A stretch of DNA of 64,000 bases from assembly GCF_035594125.1 (NCBI RefSeq), contig NC_087151.1, positions 19,546,096 through 19,610,095 of the forward strand, given 5' to 3'. The position numbers were made by a program, and so were the translations under genes. This document shows, in pieces, positions 40,501-53,047 of this stretch. The DNA comes from Scylla paramamosain. Its lineage: Eukaryota; Arthropoda; Malacostraca; Decapoda; Portunidae. The notes under the pieces are model-generated. The model searched no databases. It was not told the origin of the DNA and saw only the letters and a program-made list of their open reading frames with translations. Each line of letters begins with the position of its first letter. The stretch's first letter is position 1.

Positions 40501-43500
40501 ATGTATTTTGAGTGTTTTTGATCATGTTACCTCTAAAAACGCTTAAATACATGCAAAGAATCTTATGTTTGGGAAACGAAAGGACATTTCGTACCAAAAA
40601 GCTAAAACCCACAAATAACACTCTTTATAAAGAAAAAAAATTAAAGAAAAAAATAGGATTTTTTTTTTATTCATCTTCATAGGTACCGAGATGCCAAAAT
40701 TCTGCCAAAATTCAGGGAAATTATGTGAAAAAAGAACATTATGAAAAAAGTTTTTAGCTTTTTTTTCGGACTGTTATGTACCAAACCCTAAAGGCACCAA
40801 AACCATAAATAATATGGAAGTCACTCAATGTGAGAATCCATCACAAAATTACTGAAAAAGTGTCTTTTCAGTGTTTTACTTAGAAAAACGCTAAAACGGA
40901 TGCAAACCAACGAATATGGAGAAATAGAATATTACCAAAAAGGTATATTTTAAGTGTTTTTGAGCTTCTTACCTTCAAAAAACGCGAAAATGGATGGAAA
41001 GCACTCTATATTGGAATACAAAAGGACATTACGAGAAACGTGTATCATGAGTGTTTTATAGTTTCACAACAACCACAAGGCAAAAATAGCAAAAACTCGG
41101 TGTATATGGAGAAGTTTCTTAGATACCAAAAATGCTCAAACTCAGAAATAACACTCTTAATTAAGAATACAGAACAACCTTACCAAATGCATGTATTTTG
41201 AGTGCTTTTCACATTCTTCGTTACCAAAACCAAAAATTGCATTCGAAACTAGCTTTATGTGGGAAAAAAATTACAATAAAAGAAAAGTGTCTTTTGAGTG
41301 TTTTTGAGCGTGATAGGCACTAAAGCACTAAAAAGGAAGGCAATCACATTATATGGGATTAAAACCAACTTTTACCAAGAACATGCCTTTTCGTGTTTTT
41401 GTGCTTCTTACATACCAAAACGCTAAAACGCATGCAAAACACCCTTTATGGAGAAACAGAATAACATTACCAGAAACATGTATTTTGAATATTTTTTATC
41501 ATGTTACCTATAAAAACGCCTAAATACATGCAAAGAACCCTATGTTTGAAAAATAAAAGGACATTACGAAAATCGTGTATTATTTGTGTTTTTAAGCTCC
41601 TTAAGTACCAAAAAGCTAAAACCCACAAATAACTCTTTAAAGAGAGAAAAAAAAAATTTTTCTTTGTTATTCATCTTCATAGGTACCGAGATGCCAAAAT
41701 TCTGGGAAAATTCAGGGCTATTATATGATAAAACAAAAATGATCAAAAAAGTTAATTATAGTTTTTTTTTTCGGACTCTTATGTACCAAACCCTAAAGTG
41801 CATCCATCCTATATGAGGACATTAAACGACCTTACCAGAAATCTGTTTTTTGAGTTTTTTTCAGCATGTTAGGCACCAAAACGATAAATAATAAGGAACT
41901 CACTCTATATGAGAATCCAAAACAAAATTGCTGAAAACGTGTTTTTTCTTTGTTTTACGTAGAAAAACGCTAAAACGGATACAAACCTACCAATATCAAG
42001 AAATAGAAAAACATTACCAAAAAGGTATATTTTGAGAGTTTTTCAGCTTGTTACCTATAAAAAAACGCGAAAATTGATGCAAAGCACTCTATATTAGAAA
42101 ACAAAAGGACTTTGCAAGAAAAGTGTTTAATGAGTTCTTTTTTATAGTTCAAAAGAACCAAAAGGGAAAAAACACAAAAACTCGTGTATATGGAGAAGGT
42201 TCCAAGATACCAAAATGCTGAAACTCATGAATAACACTCTTAATTGAGAAACAGAACAACCTTACTAAATGCGTGTATTTTGAGTGCTTTTCACATTCTT
42301 AATTACCAAAATCCCAAATTGCATGCGAAACCACCTTTATGTGAGAAAAAAAATTACATTACCAGAAAAGTGTCTTTTAAGTGTTTTTGAGCGTGATAGG
42401 CAATAAAGCACTAAAAAGCAGGGTAATCATATTACATTGGAATAACACCAGTTTATACCAAAAACTTGCCTTTAAGTGTTTTTGAGCTCTTTATATACCA
42501 AACAGCTAAAACGCATGCAAAACAAACTTTATAGAGAAACAGAATAACATTACCAAAAACATGTATTTTGAGTGTTTTTGATCATTTTATCTATAAAAAC
42601 GCTTAAATACATGCATAGAACATTATGTTTGGGAAACAAAAAAGGACATTACGAGAAACGTGTATTATGAGTGTTTTTTAAGTTCCTTAAGTACCAAAAG
42701 CTAAAACCCACAAATAACACTATTTAGAAAATAAAAAATTAAAAAATTTAAAAAATAGGAATTTTATTTATTTATTTATTTTTTTTTTTTATTATTCATA
42801 TTCATAGGTACCGAGATGCCAAAATTCTGTGAAAATTCAGGGCAATCATATGATAAAAGAATATTATCAAAAAAGTTAATTTCAGCTTTTTTTTCGGACT
42901 GTTATGTACCAAACCCTAAATTGCATGCAAAGACAAAATTAAACGACCTTACCAGAAATATGTGTATTGAGTGTTTTTTTTTAGCATGTTAGGCACAAAA
43001 ACGATAAATAATAAGGAACTCATTCTATATGGAAATCCAAAAAAAAGTTGCAAAGCAACCATTATCAAGAAATAGAAAAACGTTACTAAAAAGGTATATT
43101 TTTAGTGTTTTTGAGCTTGTTACCTACAAAAAACGCGAAAATTTATGCAAAGCACTCTATATTGGTAAACAAAAGGACATTGCAAGAAAAGTGTATAATG
43201 AGTGTTTTATAGTTCAAAACAACCACGAGGCAAAAAACGAAAAATCTCGTCTATATGGAGAGGTTTCCTAGTTACAAAAATGCTAAAACTCATGTATAAC
43301 ACTCCTAATTGAGAAACAGAACAACCTTAATAAATGCGTGTATTTTGAGTGCTTTTCACATTCTTAATTAACAAAACCCCAAATTGCATGCGAAAATAGA
43401 TTTGTGGGAAAAAAAAGACTACCAGAAAAGTGTCTTTGGAGTGTTTTTTGAGCGTGATAGAAAATAAAGCACTAAAAAGGAGGGCAATCACATTACATTG

Positions 43501-45540
43501 GAGGAAAACGAATTTTTGCCAAGAACTTGCTTTTAAGTGTTTTTGAGCTGCTTATATACCAAAACACTAAAACGCATGCAAAACACTTTATGGTGAAACA
43601 GAATAACATTACCAAAAACAGGCATTTTAAGTATTTTTAATCATGTTACCAATAAAAAAGCTTAAATAAATGCAAAGAACACTCTTTTTGAGAAACGAAA
43701 AGAGATTACGAGAAACGTGTATTATGAGTGTTTTTAAGTTCATTAATTACCAAAAAGCTAAAAGCCACAAATAACACTCTTTATTAAGAAACTATAAATA
43801 AATAAAAAAAACAAAATATTTTTTTCTTTCTTATTCATCTTCACAGGAACCGAAATGCCAAAATTCTACAAGCCAAAAAACGCAAAAACTCGTGTATATA
43901 GAGAAGTTTCTTACATTCCAAAATGCTGAAACTCTGGAACAACACTCTTCATATAGAAACAGAACAATCTTACTAAATGCGTGTATTTTGAGTGCTTTTC
44001 ACATCCTTAGTTACCAAAACCCCAAATTGCATGCGAAACCAGCTTTATGTGGGGAAAAAATGACATTACCAGAAAAATGTCTTTTGAGTGTTTTTGAGCG
44101 TGTTAGGCAATAAAGCACTAAAAAGCAAGGCAATCACATTACATTGGAATAAAACAAATTTTTAACAAGAACTTGCCTTTAAGTGTATTTGAGCTCCTTA
44201 TATACCAAAACTCTAAAATGCATGCAAAATACACTTTATGGTGAAACAGAATAACAGTACCAAAAACATGTATTTTGAGTGTTTTTGATTATGTTAACAA
44301 TAAAAACGCTTAAATACATGCAAAGAACCGTATTTTTGGGAAATGAAAGGACATTACGAGAAACGTGTATTATGAGTGTTTTTAAGTTCATTAAGTACGA
44401 AAAAGCTAAAAGCCTCAAATTACATTCTTTATTGAGAAAAATAAATAGATAAATAAAAAAATACGATTTTTTTTTCATTCTTATTCATCTTCACAGGTAA
44501 CGATGTGCCAAAATTCGGGCAAAGTTCAGGAAATTATATGAAATAAGAACATTATCAAAAAAGTTAAATTTAGCTTTTTTTTCGGACTGTTATGTATCAA
44601 ACCCCTAAAGTGCATGCAAAGCCACCTATATGGGGAAATTAAAAGTCTTTGCCAGAAAACTGTCTTATGAGTGTTTTTCAGCATGTTAGGAACCAACACG
44701 ATAAAACCCAAGGAAGTCAATCTATATGGGAATCCAAAAACAAAATTACTGAAAAGGTGTCTTTTCTATGTTTTACGTAGAAAACGCTAAAACGGATGCA
44801 AACCAACCAAAATGAAGAAATAGAATAACATTACCAAAAAGGTATATTTTGAGTGTTTTTGAAATTGTTACCTACAAAAAACGCGAAAATGGATGGAAAG
44901 CACTCTATATTGGGAAGCAAAAGGCACCAAAAAGCATGTTAGGCACCAAAACGATATATAATATGAAAGTCACTCTATAAAATTAAAGTAAAATTAAAAC
45001 AAAATTACTGGAAACGTGTGTTTTAAAAGATTTACGTAGAAAAACGCTAAAACGGATGCAAACCAACCAATATGAAGAAATAGAATAACATTACCAAAAA
45101 AGTATATTTTGTGTGATAAAAAGAAACGCGAAAATGGATGCAAAGCACTCTATATAAGGAAAAAAAAGGACATAAAAAACGTGTATAATGAGTGTTTTAT
45201 AGTTTCACCAGAATCACAAGGCAAAAAACACAAAAACTCGACTGTATGCAGAAGTTTCTAAGATACCAAAATACTGAAACTCATGAATAACACTCTTAAT
45301 GAAGAAACATAACAACCTTACTAAATGCGTGTATTTTGAGTGTTCTTTACATTCTTAGTTACCAAAACCCCAAATTCCATACGAAACTAGCTTTATGTGA
45401 GAAAAAAAAATGACATTACCAGAAAAGTGTCTTTGAGTGTTTTTGAGCGTGTTAGGCAATAAAGCACTAAAAAGCAGGGCAATCACATTACATGGGAATA
45501 AAACCAATTTTTACGAAGAACTTGCCTTTTAGGGTTTTTG

Positions 45541-45994
45541 ACACGCATTTAGTAAGGTTGCTCTGTTTCTCAATTAAGAGTTTTATTCATGAGTTTCAGC
45601 ATATACACGAGTTTTTGCGTTTTTTGCCTTGTGTTTTTTTTTTTTGTTTTTTTTTGAACTATAAAACATTCATTATACATTTTTCTCGCAATGTCCCTTT
45701 CTTTCCCAATATAGAGTGCTTTGTATCCATTTTCGCGTTTTTTTGTAACAAGCTCAAAAACACTCAAAATATACATTTTTGGTAATGTTTTTCTGCTTCT
45801 AGATATTGGTTGGTTTTAGCGTTTTTTTCTACGTAAAACACTGAGAAGACACGTTTTCAGTAATTTTCTTTTGGATTCCCACATAGAGTGAGTTCCTTAT
45901 TATTCATCGTTTTGGTGCCTAACATGCTGAAAAACACTTAAAAGACAGATTTCTGGTAAGGTCTTTAATTTCCTCATATGGGAGGCTTTTCATG
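45541..45994 (-). repeat. Inverted satellite segment, unit 2
   Basis: This is the duplicate of 27,291-27,740, with the same orientation switches. The internal T-run is interrupted by a G here, a length and sequence difference from unit 1. Confidence 0.8.
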
Positions 45995-47363
45995 TCTTTT
46001 CAGTGTTTTTGAGCGTGTTACACAATAAAGCACTAAATGCCAGGGCAATCACATTACATGGGAATAAAACCAAATTTTACCAAGAATTTGCCGTTAAGTG
46101 TTTTTGACCTCCTTACATATCAAAACGCTAAAACGCATGCAAAATACATTTTATAGAGAAACAGAATAACATTACCAAATACATGTATTTTCAGTGTTTT
46201 TGATCATGTTATCTAAAAAAAAACGCTTAAATACATGCAAAGAGCCTTATATTTGGGAAACGAAAGAACATTACGAGAAACGTGTATTATGAGTGATTTT
46301 TAAGTTCCTTCAGTACCAAAAAAGCTAAAACCCACAAATAACACTCTTTAGAGAAAAAAAAAATGATAAATAAAAAAAATTTTAAAAATGGGATTTTTTT
46401 TTTTTTTTTTTTTGTTATTCATCTTCATAGGTACCGAGATGCCAAAATTCTGCCAAAATTCAGGGAATTTATGTGGAAAAAAGAACATTATCATAAAAGT
46501 TAATTATACCTTTTTATTTCGGATTGTTATGTACCAAACCCTAAAGTGCATGCAAAGCCACCTATATAGGGAAGTTAAACGACTTTACCAGAAACCTGTC
46601 TTTTCAGTGTTTTTCAGCATGTTAGGCACCAAAACGATAAATGATATGGAAGTCAGTCAATATGTGAATCCAAAAGAAAATTACTCAAAACGTGTCTTTT
46701 CAGTGTTTTACGTAGAAAAACGCTAAAGCGGATACAAACCATCCTATATGAAGAAATAGAATAACATTACCAAAAAGAAATATTTTGAGTGTTTTTGAGC
46801 TTGTTACCTACAAAAAATGCAAAAATGGATGTAAAACAAAAATGGATGTAAAGGACATTACGAGAAACGTGTATAATGAGTGTTTTATAGTTTTAAAAGA
46901 ACCACAAGGCAATAAACGCAAAAACTCGTGTATATAGAGAAATTTCTTACATACCAAAATGAATAAATGCATGAATAACACTTTTAATCGATAAACAGAA
47001 CTACCTTACCAAATTGTGTATTTTGAGTGTTTTTCACATTCTTAGTTACGAAAATGCCAAATTACATGCGAAACTATCTTCATTCCGGAAAAAAAAAATG
47101 ACATTAGAAAAATGTCTTTTGATTGTTTTTCAGCGTGATATGCAACAAAACACTAAAAAGCAGAATGATCACATTACATGGGAATAAAACCAACTTTTAC
47201 GAAGAATTTGCCTTTAAGTATTTTTTAACCCCTTATATACCCAACCGCTAAGACGCATGCAAAACAAACTTTATGGAGAAACAGAATAACATTACCAAAA
47301 ACATGTATTTTGAGTGTTTTTGATCATGTTATCTATAAAAACGCTTAAGTACATGCAAAGAAC

Positions 47364-48670
47364 ATTATGTTTGGGAAACAAAAGGACATAACGAGAAACG
47401 TGTATTATGAGTGTTTTTTAAGTTCCTTAAGTACCAAAAAGCTAAAACCCACAAATAACACTCTTTATTTAGAAAATATAAAAAAAAAAATAAAATAAAA
47501 AAATAAAAAAATAGGAATTTTCTTTTTTTTTTTTTTTTGTTATTCATCTTCATAGGTACCGAGATGCCAAAATTCTGGGGAAATTCAGGGCAATCATATG
47601 ATAAAACAATATTATCAAAAAAGTTAATTTCAGCTTTTTTTCGGACTGTTATGTACCAAACCCTAAAGTGCATGCAAAGCCTCCTATATGAGGAAATTAA
47701 ACGACCTTACCAGAAATCTGTTTTGAGTGTTTTTTAGCATGTTAGGCACCAAAACGATAAATAATAAGGAACTCACTCTATATGGGAATCTAAAACAAAT
47801 TTACTGAAAACGTGTCTTCTCAGTGTTTTACATAGAAAAACGCTAAAACGGATGCAAAGCAACCAATATCAAGAAATAGAAAAACGTTACTAAAAAGCTA
47901 TATTTTGAGTGTTTTTGAGCTTGTTACCTACAAAAAAACGCAAAAATTGATACAAAGCACTCTATATTTTAAAACAAAAGGACATTGCAAGAAAAGTGTA
48001 TAATGAGTGTTTTATAGTTCAAAAGAACCACAAAGCAAAAAACGCAAAATCTCGTGTATATGGAGAGGTTTCCTAGATACCAAAATGCTAAAACTCATGT
48101 ATAACACTCTTAATTGAGAAACAGAAAAACCTTACTAAATGCGTGTATTTTGAGTGCTTTTAACATTCTTAGTTACCAAAACCCCAAATTGCATGCGAAA
48201 ATAGATTTGTGGGAAAAAAAAAATTATTTACCAGAAAAGTGTCTTTTGAGTGTTTTTGAGCGTGTTAGGCAATAAAGCAACCAGGGCAAACACATTACAC
48301 TGGAATAAAACCAATTTTTAACAAGAACTTGCCTTTAAGTGTTTTTGAGTTCCTTATATACCAAAACACTAAAACGCATGCAAAATACACTTCATGGTGA
48401 AACAGAAGAACATTACCAAAAACAAGTATTTTGAGTGTTTTTGATCATGTTACTAATGAAAACGCTTAAATACATGCAAAGAACACTATTTTTTGGGAAA
48501 CGAAAGGACATTATGAGAAACGTGTATTATGAGTGTTTTTCAGTTCATTATGTACCAAAAAAGCTAAAACCCACAAATAACACTCTTTATAGAGAATAAA
48601 AAAAAGAAAAGAAAATATAATCTTTTTTTTTTTTTTTTTTTTTTTTTTATCTTCATAGGTACTAGGATGC
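47364..48670 (+). repeat. Satellite array, direct orientation, beyond the tandem duplication
   Basis: Normal subunit order continues past the end of unit 2. The segment resembles about 2,900-4,070, including the TAATAAGGAACTCACTCTAT and GTCTTCTCAGTGTTTTAC variants. It stops at 48,670, inside the TTCATAGGTACTAGGATGC landmark, where the array flips orientation. Confidence 0.88.
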
Positions 48671-51352
48671 TTCTCCATAAAGGAGTTTTTTTTCATGCGT
48701 TTTAGCGTTTTGGTTTGTAAGGAGGTCAAAAACACTTCAAGGCAAGTTCTTGGTAAAAGTTGATTTTATTCCCATGTAATGTGATTGCCCTGTCTTTTTT
48801 CTGATTTATTGCCTAACACGCTCAAAAACACTCAAAAGACACTTCTAGTAATGTCATTTTTTTTCCAACATAGTTTCGCGTGCTATTTGGGGTTTTGCTA
48901 AGAATGTGAAAAACACTCAAAATATACGCATTTGGTAAGGTTGTTCTGTTTCTCAATTAATATTGTTATTCATGAGTTTCAGCATTTTGGTATCTCAGAA
49001 ACTTGTTTATATACACGAGTTTTTGCGTTTTTTGCCTTGTGGTTCTTGTGAACCACAAGTTCTTTTCCTCAAAAATAATGGCACTCATTATACACCTTTC
49101 TCGTAATGTCTTTTTGTTTCCCAATAGGGAGTGCTTTGCATCTATTTTCGCGTTTTTTTTGTAGGTAACAAGCTCAAAAACACTCAAAATATACCTTTTT
49201 GGTAATGTTATTTTATTTCTTCTTATTGGTTGGTTTGCATCCGTTTTAGCATTTTTCTACGTAAAACACCGAAAAGACACTTTTTCAGTAATTTTGTTTT
49301 AGATTCCCATATAGAGTGACTTGCATGTTATTTACCGTTAGGGTGCCTAACAAGCTGAAAAACACTCATAAGACAGTTTTCTGGCAAAGACGTTTAATTT
49401 CCCGATATAGGTGGCTTTGCATGCACTTTTAGGCATCTTGGTACCTATGAAGATAAATAAAGAAAAATAAAAAAACCTATTTTTTTATTTTTTATTTATT
49501 TATTTTTTTTTCTCAATAAAGAGCGTTATTTGTGGGATTTACCTTTTTGGTACTTAAGGAACTTAAAAACACTCATAATACACGTTTCTCGTAATGTCCT
49601 TTCGTTTCCCAAACATAAGGTTTTTTGCATGTATTTAAGCGTTTTTATAGATAACATGATCAAAAACACTCAAAATACAAGGTTTTGGTAATGTTATTCT
49701 GTTTCTCCATAAAGTGTGTTTTGCATGCGTTTTAGCAGTTTTGTATATAAGGAGCTCAAAAACACTTAAAGGCAAGTTCTTGGTAAAAAATGGTTTTATT
49801 CCAATGTAATGTGATTGTCCTGCTTTTGAGTGCTTTATTACCTATCACGTTGAAAAACACTCAAAAGGCACTTTTCTGGTAAAGTCTTTTTTTTTTCCCC
49901 AGAAAGCTATTTTCGCATGTAATTTGGGGTTTTTGGTAACTAAGAATGTGAAAAGCACTCAAAATACACACATTTAGTAAGGTTGTTTTGTTTTTCAATT
50001 AAGAGTGTTATTCATGAGTTTCAGCATTTTGGTATCTAAGAAATCTCTCCATATACACGAGTTTTTGCGTTGTTTGCTTTGTGGTTCTTTTGAACTATAA
50101 AACACTCATTATACACTTTTCTTGCAATGTCCTTTTGTTTCCCAATATAGAGTGCTTTGCAACAAGATTTCGCGTTTTTGTAGGTAAAAAGCTCAAAAAC
50201 ACTCAAAATATACCTTTTTGGTAACGTTTTTCTATTTCTTGATATTGGTTGGTTTGCATCCGTTTTAACGTTTTTCTACGTAAAACACTGAGAAGACACG
50301 TTTTCAGTAACTTTGTTTTGGATTCCCATATAGAGTGAGTTCCTTATTATTTATCGTTTTGGTGCCTAACATGCTAAAAAACACACAAAACACAGGTTTC
50401 TGGTAAGGTCGTTTAATTTCCTCATATTGGAGGCTTTGCATGCACTTTAGGGTTTGGTACATAACAGTCCGAAAAAAAAAAGCTTAAATTAACTTTCCAT
50501 ATAGACGAGTTTTTGCGTTGTTTGCTTTGTGGTTCTTTTGAACTATAAAACACTCATTATACACTTTTCTTGCAATGTCCTTTTGTTTCCCAATATAGAG
50601 TGCTTTGCATCAATTTTCGCGTTTTTTGTAGGTAAAAAGCTCAAAAACACTCAAAATATACCTTTTTGGTAACGTTTTTCTATTTCTTAATATTGGTTGG
50701 TTTGCATCCGTTTTAACGTTTTTCTACGTAAAACACTGAGAAGACACGTTTTCAGTAACTTTATTTTGGATTCCCATATAGAGTGAGTTCCTTATTATAT
50801 ATCGTTTTGGTGCCTAACATGCTTAAAAACACACAAAACACAGATTTCTGGTAAGGTCGTTTAATTTCCTCATATTGGAGGCTTTGCATGCACTTTAGCG
50901 TTTAGTACTTAACAGTCCGAAAAAAAAAAAAGCTGAAATTAACTTTTTTGATAATATTCTCTTATCACATAATTGCCCTGAATTTTCCCAGAATTTTGGC
51001 ATCTCGGTACCTATGAAGATGAATAACAAAAAAAAAAATCCTATTTATTTTATCTTTTTATTTCTTATTGTCTAAATAAAGAGTGTTATTTGTGGGTTTT
51101 AGCTTTTTGGTACTTAAGGAACTTATAAAAACACTCATAATACACGTTTCTCGTAATGTCCTTTTGTTTCCCAAACATAATGTTCTTTGCATGTACTTAA
51201 GCGTTTTTATAGATCACATGATCAAAAACACTCAAAATACATGTTTTTGGTAATGTTATTCTGTTTCTCCATAAAGTTTGTTTTGCATGCGTTTTAGCGG
51301 TTTGGTATACAAGGGGTTAAAAAATACTTAAAGGCAAGTTCTTCGTAAAAGT
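48671..51352 (-). repeat. Inverted terminal arm of the satellite array
   Basis: All subunits here run on the minus strand. Read in reverse complement from 51,352, the order matches about 2,600-4,070 of the window, sharing the rare CACAAAGCAAACAACGC variant and AAGCACTCAAAAGCAGGACA. It then jumps to match about 9,990-10,918, sharing CTTGTGGTTCACAAGAACC and GTCTTTTCGGTGTTTTAC. The arm is therefore an inverted copy of the left flank with about 5.9 kb missing. The outer edge at 51,352 is sharp and is followed by low-copy sequence. Confidence 0.88.
50048..50944 (-). repeat. Two ~448-bp tandem copies inside the inverted arm
   Basis: 50,048-50,495 and 50,496-50,944 are near-identical. Both start TCCATATA and carry GTTTTTGCGTTGTTTGCTTT, TTGGTAACGTTTTTC and the CAGTCCGAAAAAAAA end. 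The period of about 448 bp is shorter than the usual higher-order repeat, so this is a local secondary duplication. Confidence 0.8.
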
Positions 51353-51567
51353 GATGAAATTATTCCTTTGAAAGTATTGATGGCTGATCTCTTTCTATAG
51401 GTGAGGGTTAGTGTTCTCTACTGTACCAAATACTGAACTATCTTTTTTACTATTTCTCCATCTGTATCCTACCCAGTAATGGTAATAGACTGAGGAACTC
51501 CCCACCTTTGTTAATTTTTACTAAGTATTGTCCTAGTGGTAATCAGCTGCAGCATTGATTTGTTTAG

Positions 51568-51709
51568 GAGTTGGATATCTGAGAATGAGTGGTTATTGGC
51601 ACCAAGTGCAGCTCAGTTGTGGGTAACTCCAGTTGTTGGGAACATTCCATGGTACACAGATGGTGGGATAGTCTTGCCTTGGACTCTTGCAAATGTGTAC
51701 TATGTCCCA
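51568..51709 (+). CDS. Candidate internal exon, unknown protein (47 codons)
   Basis: I do not recognise the product. The segment follows a T-rich tract ending TTTGTTTAG and runs into the strong donor GTGAGT at 51,710. Between them one frame is open and has ordinary protein-like composition, with pieces such as SWISENEWLLAPSAAQLWVT and NIPWYTDGGIVLPWTLANVY. It starts with the third base of a codon and ends on a complete codon. It is the first low-copy sequence right of the satellite. Joining it in phase to the next acceptor (52,272) would add only 18 residues and a stop, so either that is the terminal exon or the two segments are not adjacent exons. It could also be chance; no homology search was possible. 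Confidence 0.35.
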
Positions 51710-52271
51710 GTGAGTTTTGTTTTTTTTTGACATGAATCCCAAGTTTATTTAGGCATTTCAGGGACTTATTGTGGGTGATGGAGATCTCCACAGCACTCTT
51801 CTCTTGGTTGGTGGGTAGCTGTTGAAAAATTCATATAAATAGAGATGTCAGATGTAGATAAAATAGAGAAATGTTGATTTGATTGTGAACTAAATCCCAC
51901 AACTTATATTATCTTTGATAAGAAAGGTTTCGTTTAGACCATGAAAATTGGATAAATGAAGCTGAGTATTATTTTACTGCAACAAGAAGGCACACAAAGT
52001 GAAGGAGATCGCATACTTGACTTTAGTTTGTTGTTCCTTTGATGGGGAACTTGTATCATTGTTAAAAGCTTAAATCCTGTAAAATAGCATGGATCCATCT
52101 GAATCTTTATTCAGTCAAAAGTTTATATGATGTGTAGACTATTCAAGCTTGCCAGCCTGGAGCCTGGAGCCTGCTTGTTGTAGAGTTGTCCTATGTTCTG
52201 TAGATTTGCTTGATATTATAAACAATTATGATAAAATTTTTGTAAACAATTTTGTTCTTTATTTCTTTCAG
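51710..52271 (+). other. Low-copy, intron-like sequence
   Basis: No coding frame, repeat family or RNA gene is recognised here. The segment begins with GTGAGT and ends in a pyrimidine-rich tract, TTCTTTATTTCTTTCAG. It would fit an intron between the two flanking exon-like segments, which is inference. Confidence 0.3.
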
Positions 52272-52455
52272 TATCAGATTCAGTATTTTCTCCATCTTAT
52301 GGCAGCATATATTTTCAACACAGAGTGAGGGCAGTGTCATTCCTCCTGTCCACTACCCCAACTTCTACTCCCAACACTACCACAACAATGAGCAGTCTGG
52401 TGTGGTGGCTGAGGATTCTTTTGAAGAGGACAATGCTTCTGCTTCATCTGAGCAG
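52272..52455 (+). CDS. Candidate exon, unknown protein (61 codons in the best frame)
   Basis: A good acceptor (TTCTTTATTTCTTTCAG) precedes the segment and GCAG/GTCAGA follows it. The best frame is open throughout and is H/Y/N-rich, then acidic and serine-rich, for example VIPPVHYPNFYSQHYHNNEQ followed by EDSFEEDNASASSEQ. It begins with one base of a split codon and ends in phase 0. A second frame is also open across most of it and starts SDSVFSPSYGSIYFQHR, followed by a possible internal donor (GTGAGG at 52,325). The product is not recognised, and exon boundaries and frame are uncertain. The phase does not match the exon-like segment at 51.6 kb in the preferred frames. Confidence 0.35.

Positions 52456-53047
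<592 letters not shown>

Larger units (their letters stand above)
29111..47363 (+). repeat. Tandem segmental duplication, unit 2 (~18.25 kb)
   Basis: This is the second, nearly identical copy of 10,843-29,110. The end is placed where CATGCAAAGAAC continues as ATTATGTTTGGG, the normal satellite order, instead of jumping to TTGCCTTG as it does at the unit-1/unit-2 junction. AAGAAC is common to both edges, a 6-bp microhomology. Differences from unit 1 are scattered single bases, homopolymer length changes and a 4-bp deletion in the LINE. The monomeric zone corresponds to about 33,800-36,163. Confidence 0.93.

Noticed and set aside
1..51352. Dozens of open frames of 60-112 codons on both strands of the satellite
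   Set aside because: They repeat with the satellite period, occur in both orientations, are Lys/Asn/Phe-rich from A/T composition, and have no domain. They are composition artefacts, not genes.
1..51352. CRISPR-like array
   Set aside because: Period and repeats are regular, but subunits diverge continuously with no constant repeat/variable spacer pattern, and the DNA is eukaryotic.
1..51352. CENP-B box or other known centromere motif in the satellite
   Set aside because: I saw no convincing match to the CENP-B box pattern, so centromere identity is only a possibility from architecture.
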